A DNA stretch of 64,000 bases, from NCBI RefSeq assembly GCF_051781005.1, contig NZ_JBPWOA010000054.1, positions 62,001 through 126,000 on the forward strand, given 5' to 3'. A program made the position numbers and the translations under genes. The notes beneath the pieces are model-generated. The model did no database searches. It saw only the letters and a program-made list of their open reading frames with translations, and was not told the DNA's origin. This DNA comes from Anabaena sp051781005 (lineage in GTDB: Bacteria; Cyanobacteriota; Cyanobacteriia; Cyanobacteriales; Nostocaceae). Shown one piece after another: positions 53,563 to 63,144 of the stretch; the first letter of the stretch is position 1, and the number at the start of each line of letters is the position of its first letter.

Positions 53563-56500
53563 TTACCGTCCGTTGCTATTATGTTCTAAATGTTCTACCA
53601 GAGCTTTTAGACGGTCATAAATTGATCCATATAAAATTCTGGCTAATTGTTGTTCTACCTGGGGTTTATTGCTATTAGGAGAAAGGTACTCTCCAAAAAT
53701 TTCTACCCATCCTTTTAGGAGACTACGTTCTGCACCTTGTGGATAAAATGCTGAGTCACAGAAGAAGACTCTTGTAGGAACATTTCCTCTGGTAGCTCTG
53801 CCCAAAGCCTGTACTATAGAAACAGCTTGATCCCAAAGAAGTTCATGCCAAAAATCAACATCAATGGAAGCCGAGCCATGATGTGAAGCTCTGAGTCGTC
53901 GATGCCAGTTTTTGTAAGACAGGCTTCGCAATTTAGCGATCGCTTCTGCTGCCGTTTCTCCTAAGCTAGACGGTAAAATATTACTCCCTTGTAAAATATC
54001 ATCAAATACCAAGCGGTTTATCGCTCTAATTTGCCTACCGAAATCTGTTGGCACTGGGTAAGGGCGTACTAAAAAAAATACACTACCCAAGTAGGCTTTG
54101 TTGGTTATTGGTGACAAAATGTTATATCCGCGTTGTACGGCTCCTAAAGGTGCTACCAATAAATCACGCCCTCTTGTTGAAAATTGTTCAACTTGTCCTC
54201 GTCGTAGGAGCCATTCAGCAATTTTTTCGTCTCTGTCTGATTGAAGACAATCTACCCGATTTCTCCACCTGCTAGATTCTTGCAATTCTCTAGCGACTAA
54301 CTGTGCTTCTGGGTAACTGCCTGTAATTAGAATGACAGCTCTTGGTGTGCCAAGAGAATTCCAGTAATCTAACTCTTGTGTTATTCGGTCTTTACCACCA
54401 CTGCCAAAAGCTAGATACTGAGTAAGTTGCAGTAGACTATCTTTTCGTCCTCTCCCAGAGCGTCCGCTAACTATTATTGCTTCTCCTCTACTGTCTGGAA
54501 CTCGGATGAATTCAAAATAGCTGTTAGACAGTGCTTCAACTGCTTCAAGGGGTGGAGATAGAATTGCATGGGGTTGAATCCCAATATTGAATTGGGGACT
54601 TCCAGGCGACCAAGAGGTGGCACTAGTTATTAGCGTGTGAGGTCCATAATCGCCAGTTAAATTTACATATAGATATGGAAAGTTCAATAGCAAATAACGC
54701 CCCAAACCGAAGCAGGCTAAATATCTTAGTAAGCCCCTTGGAGTTTTCTCCTCTGTTTGGTCTACAAATTGATACCCTAACAGATGACCGAGGGGTGATT
54801 CTACATTTAAATCTATGTACTCCTCTGGAGGATTTTGGCTTAAAGAAAGTCCTTTGCCTAGTTCCGCTGTCGCAAGGAGCCAGTAACGAACCAGTTCGTT
54901 TACCTGTCGATCCATTGCTGTTAGCAACACACTAAATTCTAACCTTTCTAATATTTGTTGCGTTTGTGGTGATTGAGGAAGATGCCAAGGTAAACGTTCT
55001 TGTAGCCAAATTCTCAGTTTTTTAATTAAATTTTCCCCCTTATCATTTCGAACATCGCTGACTAACTTTTCTAAATCATTTTCGATAGTTTCACTATCTT
55101 CTAACCCATTTGATGAGGGGAGTAGATAGTAGTTTTTAAATTCCTCCTCTAAAAAAGACAAAACTTCTGATAAATCTGTCTCTGGGAAATTATCTGGTAC
55201 TAAATTGCGTATAGACTCAATTAATTGTTCATAAATTAGAGAATTATAAAGAGGTCTTTCGCCTATCCATTTCCGTAAATGTATTTTGTCAAATAATCTA
55301 ACGAATATTCCATCTGATAATCGTGAGGCTTCCCTAGCAACTCCTCTTAATTCGTGATAACGGGGGTCATTGAGTTGTGTTCTTCCTGAATAAAAAGATT
55401 TTTCAGCTATAGTGTGTTCAATGAAATCAAGTATAGCTGTTTGAGAACCTGCTAAATCGTTGGATGGAGCAAAGTCATCTTCTATTGATACTTGTACCCT
55501 ATCCCCTTCATCAACAATTAGTAAGGAACAGTAATGATAAGCAGCTTCTAGTACCCGCATTTCAGTTCCTACCAATTCTATTGGCATTGTTGTGTAGATA
55601 AAAGCAGCAGACGTAGCTACCCAGATAGAGGCATTCACTAAATCACGGTTTGCTTGGTGAACTGGACAGATAGGAAGCAATGGGCAACTATGATATGTAA
55701 TTTTATTTGAGTAATTTTTTTCTTGTTTTTTGAGGTCATCAGGACTTACTAAATTATGGCAAGGTTCTTGACCCGCTGGAATAGAAACCTCACTCAGTAG
55801 TCCTGAAAGAATGCATTTCCCTGTTAGCCAAGGGAGAGCAGGATTATCTAATAATTCTGCATTTTTTGTATCTTCTACTGAGTTGTAGGGCTGATATAAA
55901 TCTTCAGGTTGTAACTTATCAGCATGAGCCATTCCATATTGATATTGATGGGAGTCTCTAGCTTTTCCCAGTATTGGAGCAGCAGATAAGCCGACTTTGA
56001 TAAAATCTGCTGCCATATCAATGGCATCAGTTACTGTATTAACAATAATGCAGATTCGGAAATTTTGGTTGCTGATTGAATATTTTTCACACAAATGGTG
56101 TACCAGTAAATAGATAAGAGTACTTTTACCAGAACCAGTAGGTCCTAACAAATGAAAAATACCATTTATTGTGAATTCATTCGTAAGCTGTAAATTTTCT
56201 TCTATTAAAGATAGAGATGAATTTAACTGTTTCCATCTTTCACTCCATTGTCGTCCAGGTAGTTTTTCTTCAAGTTTTATTGCTGATTCCCTTAAATCAC
56301 ATAATCTGATTCTCAAAGGAGATAAAGGAGAAGAGCGTCTTTGTTTTTCACTAACTGGTATTGCCGTGGTACTAATATTAGATAAACACTCTTTCATTCC
56401 GTCAATGAGTTTAGTAGGAATAAATACTGAAGTTGCCTCTGAATTAACATAAAAGCAATATTCTTTTTCTGATTTAGCCCAATTTCGCGATATAGACTTA

Positions 56501-56952
56501 TGCTTGGCTGGTTCATTCAATGCCTTATTTATAGTTTCTACGCGTTGCGGAACAAAATTAACTACAGGTTGCCTAGTGTATGTTCCTGATTCTAAGGATA
56601 TGTCGAAGAGCCTGATGCTTAGAGGCTGTTGACTATACCACAGAAGGGATTTTTTCCAAGCTGTTGCTGTGCGAATATACCGAACTCTATGACGTACTCT
56701 TGTGCAAGCTTCTATTAGCTTCTGATTGTTCTTTAATTCGTTCGGAATGAAGTTTGTTAATAAACTCCAAGCTTCTTTAATATTACTGTAGCTAGCACTT
56801 TCATAAATTTCGGCATATAGGGTTATTACTAATTCAACCTCAAAAAATCTCTTACTTTCTGTCTTAGTAAAGGTAACAGGAATTAAATCATCTTGACCTA
56901 ATCGGAGGAGTTCTTTGCTAATCTCTGTTAACCAATCTTGCCAGTCTCTCAT
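53563..56952 (-). CDS. pPIWI_RE-associated DinG-like helicase
   Basis: 1129 residues, SF2 type. HLLGPTGSGKSTLIYLLVHH (Walker A, near residue 267), LLIVDEGDRVQ (DEGD, near 475) and IVQALGRATRGN (motif VI, near 1050) are present. Between Walker A and B are Cys residues (GKCILSGLLSEVSI, EPCHN, YHSCPLLPICPVHQ) in the position where DinG/XPD-type helicases bind an Fe-S cluster. The N-terminal 200 residues are the accessory domain typical of the pPIWI_RE helicase. Gap to the PIWI gene is 5 bases, to the REase gene 2, so the three are one operon. It probably unwinds target duplex for the PIWI protein. Confidence 0.82.
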   Translation of the reverse strand: MRDWQDWLTEISKELLRLGQDDLIPVTFTKTESKRFFEVELVITLYAEIYESASYSNIKEAWSLLTNFIPNELKNNQKLIEACTRVRHRVRYIRTATAWKKSLLWYSQQPLSIRLFDISLESGTYTRQPVVNFVPQRVETINKALNEPAKHKSISRNWAKSEKEYCFYVNSEATSVFIPTKLIDGMKECLSNISTTAIPVSEKQRRSSPLSPLRIRLCDLRESAIKLEEKLPGRQWSERWKQLNSSLSLIEENLQLTNEFTINGIFHLLGPTGSGKSTLIYLLVHHLCEKYSISNQNFRICIIVNTVTDAIDMAADFIKVGLSAAPILGKARDSHQYQYGMAHADKLQPEDLYQPYNSVEDTKNAELLDNPALPWLTGKCILSGLLSEVSIPAGQEPCHNLVSPDDLKKQEKNYSNKITYHSCPLLPICPVHQANRDLVNASIWVATSAAFIYTTMPIELVGTEMRVLEAAYHYCSLLIVDEGDRVQVSIEDDFAPSNDLAGSQTAILDFIEHTIAEKSFYSGRTQLNDPRYHELRGVAREASRLSDGIFVRLFDKIHLRKWIGERPLYNSLIYEQLIESIRNLVPDNFPETDLSEVLSFLEEEFKNYYLLPSSNGLEDSETIENDLEKLVSDVRNDKGENLIKKLRIWLQERLPWHLPQSPQTQQILERLEFSVLLTAMDRQVNELVRYWLLATAELGKGLSLSQNPPEEYIDLNVESPLGHLLGYQFVDQTEEKTPRGLLRYLACFGLGRYLLLNFPYLYVNLTGDYGPHTLITSATSWSPGSPQFNIGIQPHAILSPPLEAVEALSNSYFEFIRVPDSRGEAIIVSGRSGRGRKDSLLQLTQYLAFGSGGKDRITQELDYWNSLGTPRAVILITGSYPEAQLVARELQESSRWRNRVDCLQSDRDEKIAEWLLRRGQVEQFSTRGRDLLVAPLGAVQRGYNILSPITNKAYLGSVFFLVRPYPVPTDFGRQIRAINRLVFDDILQGSNILPSSLGETAAEAIAKLRSLSYKNWHRRLRASHHGSASIDVDFWHELLWDQAVSIVQALGRATRGNVPTRVFFCDSAFYPQGAERSLLKGWVEIFGEYLSPNSNKPQVEQQLARILYGSIYDRLKALVEHLEHNSNGR

Positions 56953-56954
56953 TT

Positions 56955-58109
56955 TTACTCCTTAGAAGATTTAAAATTTTTAACTTGACCAACAAATTGT
57001 TTGACTGAAAAAATACCTATATCTCTAAGAGCAGAATTCTCTTGACATCTCACATCCCAAACAGCTTGAAATACTTTTTTATATTTACCTTTGTATCTGT
57101 AATCCGGGAAAATATAAAAAGCTTTATCCCAGGCAGGAAATTGTTTTAAAGGTTTTAAAGACCAAGCCAGTTCTCTAGCATTTGCTTGGTCTTTCATATC
57201 TACTGCCCAAACTTTCCCATTTGGGAATTTAATCATCAAATCATAATTATCTATACTGGGCCAAAGGGAGCAATCTAAGCCTAGATTGACTAGAGTATTT
57301 ATTAATTGGATTAATGACCGTTCTGGAGCTACTACAGAAGCCTGGATACCGCGAATAGTTCGCATTGATTCTGGACGATATGGTATCCATTGTTGAGGAG
57401 TATTTATATCACTAACAAGGCGAGAACACAAATCACTATAACAAACAGCACGATGCCGTGAAGAGCCTTGCCACTCCAAAGTCCACCCACATCTGGGACA
57501 TAATGCTATCTGTTCAACTCCATTTTGTTTAACTCGACAATTTAGAGGGATACGTTCATAAGTTGCACACAATAAAGAACGAATTTCAGGTTCCCAGTCT
57601 AAATCGCTGTTGATAATTTTAGTTCCCCATTCTAAATAAGGATTTTGTACTAGAAACAGCCTAGCTCTTATATATTGCTCATCTAACTTATTTTCTGAGC
57701 AGTATTCTAGAATATCCTTAAAAGGAATGTCTTGAATTTCTATCTCAGGATTGCCTGAGAGCATTCTTTCACTTAGTTCATAAGCTAAATCTGTGGGTTG
57801 TCCCAGAAATAAAAGTGAGCCAAAAAGATTAGCATCAGCCATTAATTGACCGACTCCGGGCCAATCTTCTACAGGCTGGTGCAGCCAATTAACCACCTCT
57901 TTGTGATGCAAAGGTGGCATGCTTTTATGAGTTATACACAAGACAGATAATTGTTCAAGCCCTGATTTGATGTGTTCATTGGAACTGGTAATAGGAGAGG
58001 CATTTCTTTTAGTGATTTTTTCTTGTTGCTCAACTAACCCTACTGCTATTCGGGTGAGAATCTTTTTTGCTTGTATTTTTTGTGAATCTAGAGATGGTAT
58101 ATTACTCAT
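56955..58109 (-). CDS. pPIWI_RE-associated REase with zinc ribbon
   Basis: 384 residues from the ATG at 58109; a TTG at 58136 adds nine. A zinc cluster, LCPRCGWTLEWQ, then RHRAVCYSDLC, lies near residues 201-225. The C-terminal part is a PD-(D/E)XK-type nuclease: LWPSIDNYDLMIKFPNGKVW, then AVDMKDQ (residues 280-306), with Asp, Asp and Lys in the expected places. FYIFPDYRYKGKYKKVFQAV follows. This combination and its place before the helicase gene match the REase of pPIWI_RE modules. It would cut the nucleic acid selected by the PIWI-like protein. First gene of the operon. Confidence 0.8.
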   Translation of the reverse strand: MSNIPSLDSQKIQAKKILTRIAVGLVEQQEKITKRNASPITSSNEHIKSGLEQLSVLCITHKSMPPLHHKEVVNWLHQPVEDWPGVGQLMADANLFGSLLFLGQPTDLAYELSERMLSGNPEIEIQDIPFKDILEYCSENKLDEQYIRARLFLVQNPYLEWGTKIINSDLDWEPEIRSLLCATYERIPLNCRVKQNGVEQIALCPRCGWTLEWQGSSRHRAVCYSDLCSRLVSDINTPQQWIPYRPESMRTIRGIQASVVAPERSLIQLINTLVNLGLDCSLWPSIDNYDLMIKFPNGKVWAVDMKDQANARELAWSLKPLKQFPAWDKAFYIFPDYRYKGKYKKVFQAVWDVRCQENSALRDIGIFSVKQFVGQVKNFKSSKE

Positions 58110-58758
58110 AGTCTCGGTTAAGTAAATAAAATACAAAATAAGATAGCAGTTTAGTTATGTACAGTGGACAATTGAAAATTTTAGTCCTCCCACTAGTAGT
58201 TTTGGCTTCTTCATACTCACAGTCGTGTCTTTCCAATCTCTGGTGACTATGAAACTTTAATAACCATAACGCTTGGCTTCAACGGTACTTTCTCGGTTTA
58301 CACTGTCAGTATAGCTTTTGTTAAGATTATATGGTTGCTATGTAAATATAAACATTTTATTAATTTTGATTTTAAAAAGGTATGTTGAACTATGAAAGCC
58401 TGGGTGAGAGGCTTCGGAAACTGCTGTATGTCGGGCATTAGATTTCCGTTTCTTGGAGCAGTTCGCCGAGCGATTCGCTTCCTACTTTTTGATTCCGCAA
58501 GAGGCACTACGAAAAATATGGGTTTGAGATTGCTTCCCAACCGTCGCAATGACGAAAATACGTTAATCTTGCGTAAGTCCTCAACAGAAGAAAATTTCTC
58601 TGCGATGTGCTGCCGAAATGCTTGGTATTAGTGATATCGAGATGGAGAAGCGACTCCACTGTATAGAGGGAGAAGAGGTTGATTTGGCAATAAATATTTA
58701 TGAATAGACCTGTAATTAACACGCTCCGTGCTACAGGTAAAAAATTTACATATTTTGT
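58110..58758. other. Long intergenic region upstream of the pPIWI_RE operon
   Basis: About 650 bases with no supported gene. Short frames (minus 58298-58549; plus 58392-58631) are mutually overlapping and derive from repeat-like sequence such as GAGCAGTTCGCCGAGCGATT near 58459-58477. The operon promoter must lie in the first 150 bases, AT-rich, but no box is clear. Confidence 0.45.
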
Positions 58759-61044
58759 TTATAGAGAATATTCAGTAACATTTCTATAGTTGTTTGATTT
58801 CTTCTTAGCATCCATATTTTGTGATATTATACTTACTTTTGGCGTATATTTATTTGCAACTACTTCCTTACGCCACCTTTCCAAATCATTAGTTATATCT
58901 CTCAAAGGTGGCATTTTACTTTGCAGATTATCACCTTTTAAATTCTGTAAAATCAACAGTTGAAAATACAATTCCCTCTGTTCACCTACAGAAAGCATCT
59001 CCTGAGATTTTTCAACTTTATCTCGAATACCACTTTTAACCTCTTCTGCATTAATGAGAGAAGAATTAATATGAGAATTATCCCTTTCCACTTGCTGCCA
59101 TACCTTTTTAAGTGCAGGATGTAGGGGAACAGATATATCAGCAATATTCTTAACCTCCTTGCTACCATCCCTTGTTTTATCAACTAAACCATACTTCTCC
59201 AAATCAAACAAATGAGCATTGCGGGATATAAACTTCAACTGTGTTAAATCCCAATCGCTAATATTAAGATAATCTACCTGCTTAATAATACCTTCTGCTG
59301 TTTTATGGAGAGTAAAAGATACCATTTCTTCTTGTTCACCCTGATGATTAGTTTTATGTAGCCGTAATTGTGCCACCCCAGCTTCTACATCCCTGGATCT
59401 AGAAATAGTGTATTCTCCTATAGTTAAAGTATCAGTCTTAGCTTGTTGTAAAGCCGAATTGAGTAAACCCAAAACCTCAGTTTTTCTAAAACTTTCCAAC
59501 GTTGCAAAAGTACCAGCAGGTGCTAAAGAACCTAATTGGTTAGCAATATCTCTGATATCTGCATTTTGTAGTTGTGGTAATTTCTTTTCACCCGAAATCT
59601 TCTCAGCTACCATCAAAAACTCTTGTCTTTCTACTGCTAACATTTTTGTAGGATGAACTTTAATTTTTATCTCCTGACGAGAATTGACAGTAAATTCCAT
59701 CAGAGAATGAGAAAAGTTAGATAGTTCATCACGCCGATGATGGATACTATATCTTTCACCTTCTTTTCTAATTACAAAAGCATCACTTCTGTAAATTTTA
59801 GAACCATCTGCTAAAGTTTCTCCATAAGCCTTGAGAAATTCAACTGCTGTTTCAGCGATTTTGGCATTTTCAACTTTCAATTTATGCCGCATTTTCAGCC
59901 AGGTTAAACCTAGAAATCTTTGCCAATTAGCTGCAACATCCTTTTTAATAGGAACTTCTACTTCCCTAACCCAGTTCTGATTTTGAGAAGTTATTGCTGG
60001 AGATGAAACCACACCATTGTAGTTTGGTGTAAAAGCGACTTTGCGCTTTGGTGTTTCAATTTCTTCCTCTGTTGTTTCAACAAATTTATCTGACTTTTTC
60101 TTTTTATTAGTATCAGTTTTAGGTGTTGTATCTGTGACTGTTTCTTCAAATTTGATCTCATGCGTTGAAACTTGTTTATTAATAAAATCAGGTTGATGTT
60201 CTTCTGTATATGTCGTCTCAGCAGCTATAGGTATATCTCTCGTATCATCCCATTCTGGTGAATCATCTACTGGTGGTTCTGGTAATGGAGTATTTTCATC
60301 CCAAAATATGAAAGTCTCTTCTTCAAATGGTGAATCTAAAACAGATGTAAATTCGCTCTCTATTACAACACTTTCTCTGGTATGTTCTATTGATGTTGTA
60401 AATTCCAATTCTGTAGTATTATCAACAATTTGAATTTCAATATCTTGATTTCCAAAAAGTTGACCTAACAGTTCATCAACAATTGTTGTTAACTCTTCCT
60501 TTAACTCTGTTTTATTACTTGTGGAATTTTGACTAGGAGGTAAATAACGAATTATGGGTTCATAAACTACAGCAATAATTTCCTCAGTGTCTAAATTTTC
60601 AGTCACCCAGTTATGACGACATTTACCTTGATTATCTTGCTGGTAAACAGTTAATTTATCACCTGATTCAATAGTGGCAATGATAGCTAAGGAAGAGTTA
60701 TTATTATATAGAACAATATCTGTGATGTCTCGAGAATTATCTGCTGCTGTTAACATTAACAGCTTGGCGATATTCTGTGCTTGGACATCAGACATTTCGG
60801 CAGATTCCCATTTCCAAGCACCAGGAAATTCCTCATCTGGAACAAGCCGATATTTCTCACTTCCTATTTGTACTTCAATTTCAGATAGGTTTTCTAGTTC
60901 TTGCTGCAATTTTTCTCTAGCTTTATCTATTAAAGCCTGGATTAATTCTGCTAATACTGAGGCTGTAATTTGAAGTTCATCAATTATATGGTCAACGGTT
61001 TTTTGATAACCTGTTGCTAATTGTGTTACTCTTTCATCAAACAT
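58759..61044 (-). CDS. Unknown large protein upstream of the pPIWI_RE locus
   Basis: 761 residues, family not recognised. N-terminus: helix-rich (LIQALIDKAREKLQQELENL) then strands (IEVQIGSEKYRLVPDEEFPG). Residues about 230-360 are acidic, low-complexity (PPVDDSPEWDDTRDIPIAAE; TDTNKKKKSDKFVETTEEEI). The C-terminal half is ordered: NWQRFLGLTWLKMRHKLKVE, RSDAFVIRKEGERYSIHHRR, a repeated layout in YTISRSRDVEAGVAQLRLHK, and the motif FISRNAHLFDLEKYG. No catalytic or membrane motifs. It is directly downstream of the coupling protein gene (253-base gap with a repeat), so a transfer function is possible. Confidence 0.65.
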   Translation of the reverse strand: MFDERVTQLATGYQKTVDHIIDELQITASVLAELIQALIDKAREKLQQELENLSEIEVQIGSEKYRLVPDEEFPGAWKWESAEMSDVQAQNIAKLLMLTAADNSRDITDIVLYNNNSSLAIIATIESGDKLTVYQQDNQGKCRHNWVTENLDTEEIIAVVYEPIIRYLPPSQNSTSNKTELKEELTTIVDELLGQLFGNQDIEIQIVDNTTELEFTTSIEHTRESVVIESEFTSVLDSPFEEETFIFWDENTPLPEPPVDDSPEWDDTRDIPIAAETTYTEEHQPDFINKQVSTHEIKFEETVTDTTPKTDTNKKKKSDKFVETTEEEIETPKRKVAFTPNYNGVVSSPAITSQNQNWVREVEVPIKKDVAANWQRFLGLTWLKMRHKLKVENAKIAETAVEFLKAYGETLADGSKIYRSDAFVIRKEGERYSIHHRRDELSNFSHSLMEFTVNSRQEIKIKVHPTKMLAVERQEFLMVAEKISGEKKLPQLQNADIRDIANQLGSLAPAGTFATLESFRKTEVLGLLNSALQQAKTDTLTIGEYTISRSRDVEAGVAQLRLHKTNHQGEQEEMVSFTLHKTAEGIIKQVDYLNISDWDLTQLKFISRNAHLFDLEKYGLVDKTRDGSKEVKNIADISVPLHPALKKVWQQVERDNSHINSSLINAEEVKSGIRDKVEKSQEMLSVGEQRELYFQLLILQNLKGDNLQSKMPPLRDITNDLERWRKEVVANKYTPKVSIISQNMDAKKKSNNYRNVTEYSL

Positions 61045-61116
61045 ATTAATATATCCATTTGAGAGCAGGATTTAAAGGTTAACAAGATTAATTTTAAAAA
61101 TGTAATTTTTTGTTAC

Positions 61117-61256
61117 ATATAGCAATTCTATTTTGTTTGTGTATCCTTTATGGAATCTGTGAGCAGCACAGTATTTTTTAAACTAACCGCAGAGACGCAG
61201 AGGGCGCAGAGGTAAAGAAAAATGAAACCTTTACATTCCTTTGAAAATTGCTATAT
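61117..61256. repeat. MITE-like element with ATATAGCAATT termini
   Basis: A 140-bp element: left end ATATAGCAATT (61117-61127), right end AATTGCTATAT (61246-61256), perfect 11-bp inverted repeats. Its core has CCGCAGAGACGCAGAGGGCG, also found in the other MITE family (8455, 40784). It sits between the coupling protein and the 761-codon gene. Confidence 0.65.
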
Positions 61257-61297
61257 ACAAATTGCTGAAAACTAGACAATTACGTTAACATTGGTAA

Positions 61298-63028
61298 TTA
61301 GAAAAATCCTTTATAAGCATCAATAGGTAATGGTACAGCACCAGCTTGTACAGGTTGCTGAGGAATAGGAAATAATTTATTCACCTCTGCCACTCGTTTA
61401 TCTAAATCCTCTTGAGTAGGACGTTGTTGAGTGCTTTTATCTGTTAACTGAGCAATCAATTCTGTCCACCTAGAGTCATTTTCTTGCTCAATATTAATTA
61501 AAACTTTGGGTATTTTAATTGTTTTTAATAAAGGAACAGAAGCTTCATTTTGATTACAGTAAGCCGGGTTGATAAATATACACTTCCCCGGTGGCAACTT
61601 CAAAAACTGTGCTGGTTCAAATAACTTCCTTGTTTTATCCTGTTCAGAAATTGAGGTACTGCTTTTACCTCCCCCAGTGCTTTTTGATTTCTGCTTATAC
61701 TTAATTTCTTCATCTCCCAGGTAAGCACTAAATAACCGCGCTGATTCTTCCTCACCTGGATTAAAAATGAACTTCGTACCGCAAGCACCCAGCATGGTTT
61801 TAGCAACCTCCTTACCATAGTATTTTTCCAACTGTCCCATGTTCTGCCATCCCAGAATGCCGCAAAAACCCTCACTGCGAGATTCATTGAGCCATCTAAA
61901 CAGGTCTGGTAGGTATAAAGAAGGCACTTCATCGAGGACAACAACTAATGGGTCTTGCCTTTTTTTAGCGATCGCTCTGGCTACAGTCATGTGTAAGATA
62001 CTGCACAATAGTGGACCCACAGCATCCCGTCGTTCCCTATCCAACCCAAAAATAATCATCTGTTTACCCTTGATTTCCAGAGGTAGAGTCGTCTTACCCA
62101 CAAAACACCCCAAAGTATTCTTTTTCATAAACCGGGTAAACATCAAACTGGCAGTACCGGCAATACCTGCAATAGTTTTCTCAGAACCAGCCGAACTGAA
62201 TAACTGACCAAAAGCAATCTTAATCCAGGGATTGAGGTTAGCAGCCATTAATCTTTCTACCATGCGATCGCTACTGAGAATAGCCGCTGCTGTCATAATA
62301 TCTGGATACTGAGTTTGCTTAGTCAGCATTAAGATAGCTTCAGTCAACTGGTCACCAGCAGGCCCAAAAAAAGCATCCTCGTTACTAGCAGCCATCATTT
62401 TGAAATTTTTGTTGATTACAGTTGCTAACTGCCTTGCCGTTTCCGCATCTGTAGAATCTCGGAGAAAATCAAGGGGATTACACACCTCACTTTCAGGGAA
62501 ACCAGGAGCGAAAATATGGACTTGATAACCCATCTTTTTCGCATAACTGGCAACTTTAGCCTGAGTAGGGTATTTAAAGTCATATAAAACAATCGGAAAA
62601 CCTTGGTCAATGGCACTATAAATCATCGGGTTAATAGCAGAAAATGATTTACCACTACCAGGCGCACCAATGACTGCTGTTCCTCTTTGTACATCTGGTA
62701 TGTATAACGGTGTGGGACTTCCTGGTTCTTTATCTTGAGTTTTTTGACCTGTAAATTTGTGTCTACCAACATAGAGAGTAGCACTATCACATTGAGGATT
62801 AGCAATTTGTTTGATAGCTTTCTTTTTCGCTTTAGCTTTCTCCTTTCTTCCCCCAAAATAACTGGTAGCCAATTTGCCTTTTTTCGTTCCCGATAATATT
62901 TGTAGGAAGACAAAACCGAGTAATAATCCTGTCAGCACTAACCCATTATAGGAAAAAAGATAATGAGTGTATTTACCAATTGGTGCTTGGGGGTTTTGCA
63001 GTTCGGAAATAAAGTTGTTTGTAGTCAT
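61298..63028 (-). CDS. TraD/VirD4-type conjugation coupling protein
   Basis: 576 residues. A membrane helix near the N-terminus (LVLTGLLLGFVFLQILSG) precedes the ATPase: RGTAVIGAPGSGKSFSAINP (Walker A, near residue 112), PLVVVLDEVPSLYLPDLFRW (Walker B, near 360), GFCGILGWQNMGQLEKYYGK (TraG/TraD motif), and LGACGTKFIFNPGEEESARL. It would bring the relaxase-DNA complex to a type IV secretion channel. The usual second N-terminal helix is missing. Together with the relaxase and MobC genes at the left end it makes a transfer set, though no pilus or channel gene is in this window. Confidence 0.9.
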   Translation of the reverse strand: MTTNNFISELQNPQAPIGKYTHYLFSYNGLVLTGLLLGFVFLQILSGTKKGKLATSYFGGRKEKAKAKKKAIKQIANPQCDSATLYVGRHKFTGQKTQDKEPGSPTPLYIPDVQRGTAVIGAPGSGKSFSAINPMIYSAIDQGFPIVLYDFKYPTQAKVASYAKKMGYQVHIFAPGFPESEVCNPLDFLRDSTDAETARQLATVINKNFKMMAASNEDAFFGPAGDQLTEAILMLTKQTQYPDIMTAAAILSSDRMVERLMAANLNPWIKIAFGQLFSSAGSEKTIAGIAGTASLMFTRFMKKNTLGCFVGKTTLPLEIKGKQMIIFGLDRERRDAVGPLLCSILHMTVARAIAKKRQDPLVVVLDEVPSLYLPDLFRWLNESRSEGFCGILGWQNMGQLEKYYGKEVAKTMLGACGTKFIFNPGEEESARLFSAYLGDEEIKYKQKSKSTGGGKSSTSISEQDKTRKLFEPAQFLKLPPGKCIFINPAYCNQNEASVPLLKTIKIPKVLINIEQENDSRWTELIAQLTDKSTQQRPTQEDLDKRVAEVNKLFPIPQQPVQAGAVPLPIDAYKGFF

Positions 63029-63144
63029 TTTATTTCTGTTTTTTAATGAGTTGATATTCTTTGAATATTTCCTGGTTTACACAAAATATCTTTTATCTCA
63101 CGCAGAGTCGCGGAGAGGAGGCTAAGGGACTAAATATTCATTTA

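Noticed and set aside
58298..58631. Small genes on both strands upstream of the pPIWI_RE operon
   Set aside because: They overlap each other and derive from dispersed-repeat-like sequence.
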